64,000 nucleotides of DNA from Harmothoe impar (lineage: Eukaryota > Annelida > Polychaeta > Phyllodocida > Polynoidae). Within the stretch, counting starts at the first letter, position 1; each line of letters begins with the position of its first letter. Of the stretch, positions 28,601 to 38,640 are shown in pieces. Below the pieces are notes generated by a model. That model saw only the letters and a program-made list of their open reading frames with translations, was not told the DNA's origin and did no database searches. The translations under genes were made by a program, and so were the position numbers. Location: contig OX381721.1 of NCBI GenBank assembly GCA_947462335.1, positions 8,122,001-8,186,000 of the forward strand, in the 5' to 3' direction.

Positions 28601-29738
28601 AGTTTTCAAGAACATTCTTGTCAGCAAAGAAGATGTAGGTGACCATATGAAAACTTATCTAGAAAGTGTAGGGAAACTGCATCAACCTCAGAGACAGTTG
28701 ATAGGTAGTTTCCATGGATCAGGTCTTCTACTAGGTACTCCGTTACTTAAGTGGTATCTAGAGAAAGGTTTAGTAGTTAGCAAAGTGCACTTGTTAGTTC
28801 AATACACACCTGAAGAAACTTTCAGACCTTTTGTGCAAGAAGTGACAGCAGCTAGACGGAAAGGAGATGAGAATGTTGACTGCAAGATCCTGTCTGACTT
28901 GTATAAACTGTTAGGTAACAGTTCATATGGTAAGACTATATGTAACAAGCAGAATTTCTTGAATACTAAATATGTAAGTCCAGATTTTGCTAGTCGACAT
29001 TGTCTGCACTGGTCAGTACTACAAGTGCATGACATCAGTGAGAACACTGTGGAAATGTCATCTCTCCCGACTAGTATCACATACGACTTACCTGTTCAGA
29101 TTGGGTTCATGGTATACCAGTATGCTAAACTTAAAATGTTAGCGTTCTACTACAACTTCTTGTTGAAGTTCATTGACCCAAAAGACTTTGAAATGTGTGA
29201 AATGGACACTGACAGTTTTTATTTTGCATTGTCTAAAAAGAATTTAGACGAAGCTGTCAAACCTGAGATGCGTGAGCAATACTTCAGAGAGCGTCAGAAG
29301 TGGTTACCTTCTGAATCTTGTGATAATCCTCAACATAGAGAGACGTACATTCAATGTAGAACACACAACTACCCATGGGTACAACCACTGTGTTGCTATC
29401 GCCGCCTGGTGTTTGACAAGCGAACTCCAGGTCTGTTCAAGATAGAGTGGGAAGGAGACGCTATGAGATCTTTGAACCCTAAATGTTACATGTGTGTCAG
29501 TGAGACAGGGAATAAGACTAGTTGCAAAGGAGTTATCCAGAGGCAGAATAATCTTACTGAGACAAATTATCAGAACGTTTTGAAAACAGAAAAGACTCAT
29601 GTTGTGACAAACAGAGGTTTCAGAGTTATAGACCATCACGTCACTACATACTCTCAGAACAAGCAAGGTCTAAATTACCAGTACATTAAGAGAATAGTAT
29701 GTGAAGATGGTGTCAGCACTGAACCATTAGATATATGA
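25656..29738 (+). CDS. POLB: Protein-primed family B DNA polymerase
   Basis: 1360 aa, intact. In order: an OTU-like N-terminal region (GNLCFFRC at 239-245, NHLSLI at 324-329), a C2HC zinc finger (C341, C344, H357, C364), the 3'-5' exonuclease motifs (FDFES at 406-410; GFNSGRYD at 537-544; YYNNLD at 669-674), then polymerase motif A (VDANSLYLKCM from 777), a Vsr-like nuclease insert (~850-915: VDGIVPD, FHGCYWHGHTC, ECQW), motif B (KLLGNSSYGK, 1084-1093) and motif C (EMDTDSF, 1182-1188). It replicates the linear element using a terminal-protein primer bound at the inverted repeats. In the nuclease insert the usual YEFHG-type Glu is Gln (YQFHG), which may blunt that site. The spacing of motifs is normal for Mavericks. 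Confidence 0.96.
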   Translation: MHRHVNTISCIRCNAPRIPRQVTIHNSSKNLCTSETCLREAFSSETVLPEEIEKNSLFLEYYKSNFRSIGQGLVVLGCVQAIYNVRLTTFESDQGVSEIVTALRAIHENQLYSYRVAVSFGRILTCTEDAEQRVMYFHASANNSSVFYDSEDHQDPYFLVKNSESFESCIDLLKSKVKVDTSRPDTKWTVVGNVNVNLTYIRPTNVFLGKLESVPASFRKRGMLHFHRDCYSKRVYRGNLCFFRCLSHHLYRTLDRTVELFKEAYPDTCQKKFKGILLSDLDRLEKVFKIDIRVFKLSSTNKVTVVRSKLYSSKKVLNLNMYRNHLSLIVDMCKYGRVYSCEKCYKAFSSNYNLKRHTAVTKDCTKVRFIYKGGVYKPSRTIFQKLSELGVHTPTHLKIYPYKIAFDFESYFVKNGEKSCNTTFELDHVPLSASVASDFPGYTEPVCFVRESNRENDDLVSRVLGYIDMLACEIGERVRERFKVVTDQLDALQAEEERLESAALKAAKLEKSKYNLSPVVRAKQALTAYMNRVPVVGFNSGRYDLNLIKRSFHTFFSEREKKPMTTIKRCNQYIAVYTEHLVFLDMVNYLAPGYNYASYLKAFLKDTEKGFFPYEWMDNVRKLDNTTLPPRRSFYSSLTGKGITQAEYRSCKEVWVKEKMKTMKDYLVYYNNLDVAPFVRAINEHSKFFIERNVNMFKDGLTLPGLTLKFLFQNTELNATPYVLFSHHEKEVHNLLRKNLVGGPAIIFHRHHRSGITRIRERKYGVESKKCDHILGVDANSLYLKCMGEAHCTGLYVVRRHEDDFKPVLSQQISYSAVEWLRYRAILDKVPILHQYNYGEVSVGSQRIRVDGIVPDRKLIYQFHGCYWHGHTCQINKTLMTSTKGREWIEERSSKTAAVTLYLKSLGYTVVEQYECQWIKLRKNTQCLKLKPEWSVNRPSSAGKMSQAEIIEGVKSGSVFGLIQVDIHTPEHLKPYFAEMTPVFKNILVSKEDVGDHMKTYLESVGKLHQPQRQLIGSFHGSGLLLGTPLLKWYLEKGLVVSKVHLLVQYTPEETFRPFVQEVTAARRKGDENVDCKILSDLYKLLGNSSYGKTICNKQNFLNTKYVSPDFASRHCLHWSVLQVHDISENTVEMSSLPTSITYDLPVQIGFMVYQYAKLKMLAFYYNFLLKFIDPKDFEMCEMDTDSFYFALSKKNLDEAVKPEMREQYFRERQKWLPSESCDNPQHRETYIQCRTHNYPWVQPLCCYRRLVFDKRTPGLFKIEWEGDAMRSLNPKCYMCVSETGNKTSCKGVIQRQNNLTETNYQNVLKTEKTHVVTNRGFRVIDHHVTTYSQNKQGLNYQYIKRIVCEDGVSTEPLDI

Positions 29739-29743
29739 CTCTC

Positions 29744-29749
<6 letters not shown>

Positions 29750-29819
<70 letters not shown>

Positions 29820-29825
29820 TGTGTG
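29750..29825 (+). repeat. GT microsatellite
   Basis: About 37 GT dinucleotides with two interruptions, starting 12 bases after the polymerase stop. Length is probably unstable between copies. Confidence 0.95.
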
Positions 29826-29921
29826 ATAAAGACAAGTGAGTTGTATCACTCAAAAAAAAGTAAAAAAACTAACAGTATTTTCCTACAGTAAAAAAGAAAA
29901 GAGAAAAATAGTTGAAGCGAA

Positions 29922-30088
29922 AAAGGAAAATTTTCTGTGAAGAAAAGAAAATTTCCACAAATGGAAATTAAGTAGTACTAACTATATAGTAAAAAAAAGA
30001 AGGAGTAAAGGAAAATTTTCTGTGAAGAAAAAGAAAAAATTTCCATAATTGGAAATTAAGTAGTACTAACTATATAGTAAAAAAGGAA
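29922..30088 (+). repeat. Tandem pair of ~85-bp A-rich units
   Basis: Copies 29922-30006 and 30007-30088 share AAAGGAAAATTTTCTGTGAA, a GAAATTTCC/GGAAATT dyad and TAGTACTAACTATATAGTA. Each unit has inverted-repeat character (GGAAATT..AATTTCC; TAGTAC..GTA), so they may be protein sites or structured RNA. Confidence 0.8.
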
Positions 30089-30444
30089 AAAAAAAAAAAG
30101 AGAAAAATTTTCATGAAAAATTTTCATAAAAATGTAAATGATACAGCTTCTATAAAGAGAAAGAGAGATAAATTATAGTTGAACATTCGAGGAAATTATC
30201 CAATTTCTCTCCAAATGTTTCACCTCAATTTCTCTCCTAGTGAACTATATCGCTAAAAAAAAGCTCGTAAAATAACAAAAAAAAGTGAACTGTATCACAC
30301 CAAAAAATAAAATCAGGCGTGAAAAGAGAGTTGTTACAAAGGCGCCACTAACTGATTTCAGACTACTTTACTAAACTCTCTTTGTCCGTCAAATTCATCA
30401 GAGAAATTTTTTTTTTTTCTGATTAGTGTCAAGAAATATATACA

Positions 30445-31383
30445 ATGGCTGACAGCAAGTTGACGTCAAAAATAGACGATATCCTTGACTCTGTCAGTAT
30501 GTACAGTTCTATATATGGTAGTTGTAGTTCTAGACTTGATGCTTCAGCACCAACTCTTTCAGCACGTGAAAGTGAGAAAAATGTTCATACACCCCCACGC
30601 ATTACAACTCATGTAAGACCAGTGTCACCTCGTAACTTTGACACAGCTTTGATTTGTGGTTGTAAAGGTCATTTCTTCTGGGAGTTCATACCTGTAAACA
30701 ATGTTAGCTATTTTAGAGGAACCTTACCTGATGTTGTTGAGCGCTGTTTTTCCAGTATACATGTGTACAGAGATTTCCATGAAGCTTTCTGGGACGCATA
30801 CACTCAGTGTATAGAGCAATCCACATTGAATCTGCCTATATTCGTTGCAGATTTCACCCTAGCTGTGTATCAAATGCATAACTCTCTGACTTGCCCCAGA
30901 CACTATGCTAGATACACTCTAGGGAGTTTCAAGAGCTTCATGGAGTTCAACGAAGTCTTACGTGAATCACCTATTATAGGCGCATTCTGTAGGTGTAATG
31001 TTCCCATGAACCCTTCAGATATCGCTTACAATGTGTGTTTCACGTGTCTGCAAGCTACTCTAGAGTTGAAAGCTTTGTCTCTCACAGCGGTGTTACAGCA
31101 TTTCTCGTATGAAGTCAGTTTCAAAACTGATTACTTGAATGCTCTGACTCCAGGTGTGAGAAACAATCGCGAATACTTTCTAGCTCAGTCATTGTTTGAT
31201 GTGAAACTATCTAAAATTGTGAAGATGGGGACTGGTTGGGTGAGTACTTGGAATACTCGAGGTGTTTCTTGGAAAGGTCAGAAAGGTTTCACAACCAATC
31301 GTTCTTTCTGCATCATGTGTAACATTGCAGGGAATGGTCATGACTTGTTTGTGTGCAAGAACTGTACAAAGTATAAAATGTGA
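30445..31383 (+). CDS. Unknown 312-aa protein with C-terminal zinc ribbon
   Basis: Family not recognised. The N-terminal ~60 residues are Ser-rich and probably disordered. Cys pairs suggest metal binding at two places: C182-x-C184 with C198-x2-C201, and a C-terminal ribbon C289-x2-C292-x11-C304-x2-C307. A further CGC (71-73) lies after the disordered part. The middle is aromatic-rich (FHEAFWDAYTQC). It is the last rightward gene, next to the terminal repeat, with its own AATAAA. Zinc proteins at viral genome ends are often early regulators, but this is only a guess. The start is the first ATG; an AT-rich TATATA lies 10 bases upstream. Confidence 0.72.
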   Translation: MADSKLTSKIDDILDSVSMYSSIYGSCSSRLDASAPTLSARESEKNVHTPPRITTHVRPVSPRNFDTALICGCKGHFFWEFIPVNNVSYFRGTLPDVVERCFSSIHVYRDFHEAFWDAYTQCIEQSTLNLPIFVADFTLAVYQMHNSLTCPRHYARYTLGSFKSFMEFNEVLRESPIIGAFCRCNVPMNPSDIAYNVCFTCLQATLELKALSLTAVLQHFSYEVSFKTDYLNALTPGVRNNREYFLAQSLFDVKLSKIVKMGTGWVSTWNTRGVSWKGQKGFTTNRSFCIMCNIAGNGHDLFVCKNCTKYKM

Positions 31384-31388
31384 ATAAA
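31383..31388 (+). terminator. Polyadenylation signal overlapping the stop codon
   Basis: TGAATAAA: the last base of the TGA stop (31381-31383) is the first base of AATAAA. The 3' untranslated region must therefore be very short and end at or inside the terminal repeat. Confidence 0.75.
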
Positions 31389-31427
31389 GTAACCAAAATA
31401 ATATTTCTTGCCTTGTGTTTGTCTTTA

Positions 31428-31732
31428 GCATGTGACGGCATTACTCAATGTCATTGTTGACATTTATTTCAGCCACGTAGTCTTAAACACGTGTCATTGT
31501 TGACATTTATTATAAGCACGTGGTCTTCAACACGTGTACAAGTGAAGTAGGTCATGTTGACATTGTACTAGCCAATCAGAAGCTTGTAAAGTATGTCATG
31601 ACCTCTGATGACGTCACTTCCTGTCATTTAGAAGCTTCTGATTGGTTGACAGAGGTCACTTCCGTTCTGCAAGTGTCAACTGACCTAGATGCACCCGTTT
31701 ACTACGCGCTGAATATGCTCCTATATACTACT
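31428..31732 (-). repeat. Right terminal inverted repeat
   Basis: This is the reverse complement of the left terminus, ending in ATATACTACT, the complement of the AGTAGTATAT start. It is longer than the left copy because a 43-bp segment with TCATTGTTGACATTTATT and CACGTG-type E-boxes is duplicated in tandem (31451-31493 and 31494-31536). The CRE palindrome (31609-31616), the adjoining CTTCC (ETS-like in reverse) and the CCAAT boxes (31571 and, reversed, about 31642) are kept at matching places. Substitutions between the two ends mean they have not been recently homogenised. Confidence 0.92.
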
Positions 31733-31738
31733 ATGAGG
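31733..31738. repeat. Target-site duplication, right copy (ATGAGG)
   Basis: Identical to 11208-11213 and directly abutting the right terminal repeat. Confidence 0.93.
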
Positions 31739-33289
31739 TAATTATCACTGTCATATCCTACTCACAAAGCAAGCCAAGATTGAAGGCTGCATATCATGAA
31801 ACTAATAACCACGAGTGATTGTATCTAAAAATGTTACAATACTGGTAGTCACTGACTGACTACAATAGTTTACTCAACGATATGACATGGAAATTTAAAG
31901 TGTAATCGGTTATGAATATGTATAAGGCATCCATGTATGGAACAAGAACTAGTTTACTCACATCTTATTGATGATTGTGTAAATGTATCCCCGAGGGCTG
32001 TCGACCCGTTATTGCACATGAAAAACATTGAATGATTGGAAGCAATAAAAACCTTTTGAACTTGAGCTTGAACTTGAGAACGAGATATCATAAGTTAAGA
32101 TATTCCCGGTGGTTTATGGGAATTATACCTCGAACATGAGTTGTTACTTATAACTAAAAATGATAAATAAGCTGTTAATGTACTGTATCCCATAGTAACT
32201 AGTAAAGATTATGAAAAAAGGGTGAATATTCAATGTAAATTTGGTTCTAGGTATTTAAAGGTATATTTGAAGTTGCGATTGGTGGATTCGACAAGCGTCG
32301 GTCCTTGTATAATCTCTGATAGGAAAGGACAGGTCCAACAGCTGCCCTCACAGCTATCAATTATAGTTAGCTATACGCTGCTCTGAGGAGGTCCTTTCGG
32401 AGCAGATGGAGACGCTAGTAAATCTGGCAACCTGGGCGTGCAATACAAGAACCTGGAATCACTGCACTCATATACTAATCTCACCTTTACTGGATGGTCC
32501 TGCCTGTAGCGGTTATGGTTGTCCGGGTTATTTACCCTTTGATTGAGGTAAAGTTTGAGGGTATACGATCACGGGGACAAAATGATGGTGTTGCAAGATA
32601 ATTAAATATACTAATGGGAAATAGAATAACTTGTGCCCGTTAATATACAAATATATTGGTGCCCATTAATGTGTAGCCATTAATTAATGCCCAAAATAGG
32701 CAGGGTACATGGTAAAGTATACATGTACATTATTTTGTTGGTACTATGTCACAACATCGTAGCAAATATCTATCAATGAAAATACAAAATATGCAAATAT
32801 AATAAAATACTCATGATCAGCAACTGTTTTCCAGCAATCAATTAGTGGGCATGGCTATACGAGCACCACTTTCTGTTCATCATATTCCTATGGCAAAAAC
32901 ATTATACTTTTAAATCTCACTAAATACATATGAACAAACCTTATATATATTTAGTTATTCAAATTTAGTTAAAAATAAGGATGGTATATGTTTTTTCAAA
33001 AGTTAAACATGTGCTTGACACGTATAACTGTGATTTGTGGAACACCATACGCTTAATACAAAAAGGAACAAATATCTATTAAAGGCCAACTTTTTGTGGG
33101 CATGATAACACAGCACAAATTTGTATGGAAAATACATTTCATGCCCTTCTCCCTTGAAGGGTACCATTAATCAACTGATACAGTAATTTACAGCCCTGCA
33201 ACACTGAATTGCATATATACCATTTTCCGTATCCGTTCATTCCTTCATTACTGACGCCAGTGCGTTGGTTGGGTATGGGTTAGGGTACC
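31739..33289. other. Gene-free host flank
   Basis: AT-rich host DNA. At ~31960-32095 a stretch with CCCCGAGGGCTGTCGACCCG, an AATAAA and a tail of repeated AACTTGAGCTTG resembles the 3' end of a non-LTR retrotransposon, where such short tandem tails are common; no reverse transcriptase frame accompanies it. Nothing else was recognised. Confidence 0.45.
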
Positions 33290-33665
33290 CTAGTAGCAAG
33301 CCCGCACGGGGCCAATTTGGTTTTAGCTCGGATTGGCTGTTTGAAGTCGGGCAAAACTGAGCTGGGTTTCATGTTGGGCAGATGGCTGGGCTGAAGTGTG
33401 GCCCCGATCGGGCTGCCCATTTTGGGCTCAGATCAGTTTCAAAGCGGGCTGCTCGATTTGGGCTCAGATCAGTTTCAAAGAGGGCTACCCGCTTTGGGTT
33501 CATGTTGGCCAGATGACAGGAAACCCGTCCAAAACCCGTTCTGAGCCCAATTCGGGCAGCCCACTTGGGGCCACACCAAAACCCAGTGCCCTAAACCAAC
33601 GGGCGCCCGTCGGTTAGCCCACTCCGGGCCGATGAGGGCTGAGGTTGGGTTTGGACAGGGCAACT
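33290..33665. repeat. GC-rich repeat with 36-bp tandem units
   Basis: A GC-rich island in AT-rich DNA. TTTGGGCTCAGATCAGTTTC recurs at 33421 and 33457 (36-bp period), with looser units on both sides (gggcagcccacttggggcc type). The second half contains near-complements of the first (GGGCTGCCCATTTTGGGCTC and GAGCCCAATTCGGGCAGCCC), so the whole may fold back on itself. Confidence 0.65.
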
Positions 33666-36600
33666 GGTCTAATAGTTCTGATGATTGACACCAGATGTCA
33701 CTACTATACAATATCTAGAGTTTTCCAACAAAGCCAGATGAAATTGACATTATATAATGATACAATAAAATGTTAAAGTGATGTAAAATAGGAAACAAAA
33801 AATAGATGTTCTCACAGTTTGGAAATAAGATAGAATATATATTTGAATGGTGAAAAGGAGGTTCTCTAAGCAGCTATCCAGTGTAAACACTATTTCTGTG
33901 GCATTACAATCTTAATACAAGACTCATGTGCCCCATGTAGGTATGAACTATGGCTTTGAAGGCCAATGTGCACCATAGACACTTGTCTATGCTGCATGTG
34001 GCTCAAACCTGATGATAATAGGCCTGCTTTAATAAATGGTGATAGGGCTTCAGTGCCTTTGGAATACATCACTGCGGGGGAAGGATGCCTCAACAGAATG
34101 CCACCAACCCTTTAGTTATACATTAGTTGCCCTTATTGTGGTTCTTAGAAGAGGGTCAACACATAGGCCTCCCGTAAATTTCTCTGTTAAAGGCGCGGCT
34201 GGTGTTAGACTCGGAATGATAATGAGGCTTAGAGACTTCTCCCAAGGTTGGGTGCGGCTTACACAATTAAGAATTTTAAAAGTATTCTCCAATATTAAAG
34301 TAGCCATGAGCAGGCATACATTTCCCTTGGTGCAGTTTATTGACCAAGAAGTAGCTCCTTCGTTACTAAATAGAAAATCCGAAGAAGTACTCCCATTTTA
34401 CAATTCTAGTGATGGCTACACTACAGTGTAAGACATCAAAATGTACAATCCTGATTGAGAAAAGTGAGGGGGAACTCAGTGACTCTCACAAGTTTGTACC
34501 ATTTAAGTCTTAGTAATGTGCGGCATGCATATGATATGAGTCTTACGGTAAGGCCTGGAATATGTTTATTGTAATCTTTTTCTATATAGATATAACCATC
34601 GGGGAATTCATATCTAAGATTCTCTTGAAGTGGCCCACTGATTGCCACTACACAGGGCATAACATGTCTATAGAGGGACATTCCTTTCCTAGAAAGTCGC
34701 ATTAATCTCTAACCTTTGACTTGGAATTTGACCTTCATTCTGGATGTACTTTTCAGGTTATGCACAGAAAAAATCCAGAGTCGGCAAACCTGGCACTGCC
34801 TTGTCAATTTGACAAGGGGAGGGGCTGGCAAGCAAAACTCTTCCGTAAGAAGACCCATATGCCAGCCCTAAACCTGTCTAGAAGTGATTCACCATTCTCC
34901 CTGCAGGTGGCCATTACCTAGCATAAATATGTACCCTTGGGAACAAATTGATTAATTCCTATGTTGATATAATACTGAGTGTTACAATACATATATGTTA
35001 ATATGGAGGATTATGTGAAGTATCTAGGGAAAAAGTAAGATAATGTAAAGAATGCATACTTTTGACAACATTTAAAAAATAGAGCACATGTGTAGAAGGA
35101 AGACACCTCTTTTGTGTCTTTCACCAGGGCACAAGTAGGTGCATGCACCTTATATTGGTATTATATACACACAAGCCTACAGTCCATTGCTGGAGAGTAA
35201 CCTATTCTCAGTAAAGACTTGGTGATACACTATGTGAATCCTTGGTGACACTAGTGTATTAAACATCACTTCTATATGTGGTTATGTATATAAACAAATT
35301 GATAAGATAATCTTGTCATCTGGAACCAGACCAAACTCATACATTTGAAACCCTAGACCTACCACCATTATGTAATGATGAGCCCCCAGCTGTGGCTAAT
35401 CTAGGCCTGCATCAACTATCTTAGTTTGACGACCTTGACAAGTCTAGGGTCGTCTTGTGGGATGGTAACCTGGCAGGTTGTCAATTTGACGAGTTAAAGC
35501 TTGTTGATTCTATGCTGTTCACTTAGAAGACCCTAGGGTCGTCCTGAAAGACGACCTTACAGACTCCAGAGCTGTCCAGAGTTTTTCAGTGTGGTGGCCA
35601 GGGGGAAATTCGGTTCCATATGGTTGTCAATGAACAACAAATGAGCGGAACCATAATCCTCAACATATTGCTACTTTAGCCCCCTCCCATATTGGTAGAA
35701 TTGTTATATTTTTAATAATGGTACTGATTATCCTTACATCTAGGAAAAAGAAGTTTCATCCTGGCACTCCTGGTGGTACAGCATGGACAATCCAGGGCTA
35801 CCAAATTATGTAGCCTGCCTGCTATATAAATCTGAGTGCTATGTCCCTTTGAGATTAGCATGACAAAGGAAGTACTTCCTGCCCTAGCCCCATACCAAGG
35901 TTGGCAGATCTATTTGTTGGGCCTGTTCTATCCCCTCCAAAGGGACCCCACTCGACCAATAGATAACTAAAGAGCCTCTGGCATTCATGGGAGACATGTT
36001 CTGCAACAGTGATGTATTACACAGACACTAAAGCCTTGGCTTCATCCACTAAACCCAGCTACAATAAACCCCTCCCATATTACCTGCACTCATACCAAAC
36101 CATAGTACTGGGGTTCTATTGTGATCCAAGCCATATAGAGGGATCCTATGATACTAGGCCCTATGGCTCTGTGAGTGGCTGTATGCATAGAGAGGTAGGA
36201 GATGAGAGGGATAATTGGTGCTGATGGGGAAGTATTCTATCTCAGTGCCGCTTCATATTGATTGGCTTATTCAGTGTCCCTGTGCCGTATGTGTCTCGCT
36301 ATAGGAAATATTTCGACTTGTTGTTTATTGGATGGGAAAATGTTTTAATATGATTATACTGTTACTCTGTTTACATATTTCCTGCATTTGTTGATCATAC
36401 CAGATCTTAGATCAGCCATGTAATATAATTCTGTATGGACAGCATTTTTAATTAAATAGGACTATTGTCATAACAGTTATTTACTACAGCCCTCTAACAA
36501 AGCCATTAGGGTGACAAAGTCCAGAACAGATTGCCAATTAAACAAGGTGTATCAAAATACATTAATAGCTAACATCAAGTCAGTTTCTCCAGATCCAGAC

Positions 36601-37989
36601 ACATAGTTTTCACTTTTCTGTGTGCTTCATTGAGGCAACTGTGTAATTGATCAGGCAACATACAACTAGTCCTTTGGAGTTCTTTGGGTACAGAACAGTA
36701 ATATATCCACATCTTTTCTAGGTGAATGCCACAAACGCCTCCCCTTGTCACATAGGGGAACTACACTGATAAAATGAAGGGATCCAAACTTGTCAAATAG
36801 TCATCTTATCAGAAGAGTTTAGGGTCTTTAAAGTGACGGTCATAAAATAGAGAGTCAAACTGCTGATGACTCTGAGTTAAAGGTTGTCTACCTGAGGACT
36901 TACCAAGTTACCATCCCACAAGTTACCATCCCACAAGACATCACTAGACTCATCTAACTGACAATGTTAGCCTAGGTGGTGGCCCACTCCAAATGACAAG
37001 TCTAAGGTCGTCAAATTCACAACCCTAGGATAGTTAACCCTTTATTGGCTGCAAACTACTTTTAATATGCTTTAATCGTTTTGTCAGCATGATGCATGAA
37101 TGTAAACCTGGCGAGTCTCTTCATCAAGACTGCATTCATACATCACACCGACCCTTTGGAAATGTATCAACAGTGAGGTGATTATACTTACCAAGGCTGA
37201 ATTCATGTATTATGATCACATAGAGCATAGCACCTTAAAGCACTGAGCAGCCCTTCAAGGGTTAACTTGTGCACTATAACCTCTACTTTACTGCAGGTGG
37301 AGCTCACTGGGTTCTGAGCCTAGGCATAATTACTGTCCATTGCTCCAATTTTCAGGTTTGTAATAGCTAATTCATAGAGGCATGTAGGTTAGGGGAATCC
37401 CTGCCATGTCCTCAAAGTCTGTACGAGAGTATTTCTAGTCCTCAGTAACAGACTGTTGACACATGTGGGTGTCATACCAATGAGAGTTTCCTTACAGCTA
37501 TTGTACTATTGAAATAAACACAAAAGAGGTGTCTATGCCCTACACATATTTGTTTTGTCTTCATTATATTAAAACTTTGAATCTTTTCCCTTTTCTAGCA
37601 TCCCCTATAGCGAATTCTCAAGATTCTCCAAAGCATGCATGTGTATTTCCATAATTATGATTAAGATCAACATAGAAATTATGCAGTTCATTCCCTCACT
37701 TTATACATAATGCATTCTATACTAACACCACCTACAGGGGGAATCCTGAATCAGGCCCTGGTTGATGTGGCTAGGGCTGGCATACGTCAGGCTTTGCGCT
37801 GGCACAGGCCAAGTAGGTGCTTTATCTGACAACTATAGTTAGAACACCCGCTACCTTGTCACATAGAATAGTCTGCAGACTACTTAATTTTTTGAGAACA
37901 ATCAGTCTCCGCGTGTAATTATAGGTGTCCCTACCTGTTCACCTGCAAAAGTGGTAGTGTTTCATGTGGAATCATAATATTATACCTTC
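33666..37989. other. Gene-free host DNA with dispersed repeats
   Basis: No gene recognised. The dispersed family seen at 38440 has a copy at about 35940-36060 (CAATAGATAACTAAAGAGCC, then GATGTATTACACAGACACTA), and a related fragment at ~34035-34085. Several CTAGGGTCGTC/GACGACC strings at 35430-35560 and near 37000 form short inverted pairs. Confidence 0.45.
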
Positions 37990-38201
37990 ACACAGAAAGG
38001 TAAAGGAGTCAACGGTTTCTCACATGTGGCTCTGGTAGAATGAAGTGTCAAACAGCTATTGACTCTGCTTATACCAAGGGTCACTGATAGTGCAAAGTCA
38101 ACTCGAGTTTATTCTTTATATGAGCAGAATCATTTGTGGTCTGACTCTATTTTGACAGAGTCACGTGGGAGACACATATGACACCTTTTCCTTTCTCAAT
38201 G
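37990..38201. mobile_element. Fold-back MITE-like element, copy 1
   Basis: The left end CACAGAAAGGTAAAGGAGTC and right end GACACCTTTTCCTTTCTCAA are inverted counterparts and match the ends of the element at 38960-39153. Length is 212 bp. The interior is rich in GTCAAC/GTTGAC-type strings. It has no coding capacity, as expected for a non-autonomous DNA transposon. Confidence 0.65.
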
Positions 38202-38439
38202 TTGGTGTAGCCCAGCTACCTACCCTATTGCAATACTGAACTACTAAATATCATCTGATGCAGGTTTCTTGGGGTAATTATTACAAAGGATTTCTTGAAG
38301 ATTATTTCAAGACCCCCCTCCTCTGCCCATCGTTCTTGAATAGCATAGACTTAGTATATAGGCGAAGTTTCCCAAACATCATCCATCTAAACATCATCTG
38401 ACCACAGACATGCAGGTCTATTCTGTTGACCCTGTTCTA

Positions 38440-38640
38440 TCTGCTCCCAAAGGACCCCTTAGTGTGGCTACTAGATAACTGAGGAGGCCATTTCCACAGC
38501 TGTTGTCACCTATTGGAGATGTCCTTTCACAGCGGTAATGGATTACACAGGTATCATGGCCTTGCCCCATTCACCAGACCTGACTCCAGCTCACCTCTAT
38601 TCCTCATATTGCCAACACTTATACCACCCCAAAGTACTGA
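38440..38640. repeat. Dispersed host repeat family, best copy
   Basis: Contains TTAGTGTGGCTACTAGATAA, then CTGTTGTCACCTATTGGAGA and GTAATGGATTACACAGGTAT. The same order of phrases is found at 3620-3780 and 35940-36060, and reversed at 47560-47680 and 58060-58170, with a shorter fragment at 56140-56240. At least five copies in 64 kb make this a common family of this genome. Confidence 0.6.

Larger units (their letters stand above)
29739..30444. other. Non-coding spacer after the polymerase
   Basis: 706 bp, very A-rich on the plus strand. It holds a GT microsatellite, two tandem copies of an ~85-bp unit and an AATAAA (30306-30311) that may serve the polymerase transcript. The phrase 'aaaaaaa.t(g)aactgtatcac' recurs around 29845 and 30275. 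No coding signal is seen. Confidence 0.6.
11214..31732. mobile_element. Complete Polinton/Maverick (adintovirus-like) element, 20.5 kb
   Basis: The element is defined by inverted termini starting AGTAGTATATAGGAGCATAT, a perfect 6-bp target duplication, and the full Polinton hallmark set: protein-primed PolB, retroviral-like integrase with chromodomain, FtsK/HerA-type ATPase, adenain-like protease, double-jelly-roll major capsid and penton-like minor capsid protein. Virion genes run leftward and replication or regulatory genes rightward from a divergent region near 23.2-23.9 kb. Most core frames are uninterrupted. The exceptions are a frame change in the death-domain gene, an in-frame INT-capsid fusion and a probable nested insertion at 14.16-16.02 kb. 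The gene set could encode a virus particle; whether this copy is active cannot be told from sequence alone. Confidence 0.97.

Noticed and set aside
29750..29825. GT tract as a functional recombination or Z-DNA site
   Set aside because: Nothing beyond its composition supports it; treated as a plain microsatellite.
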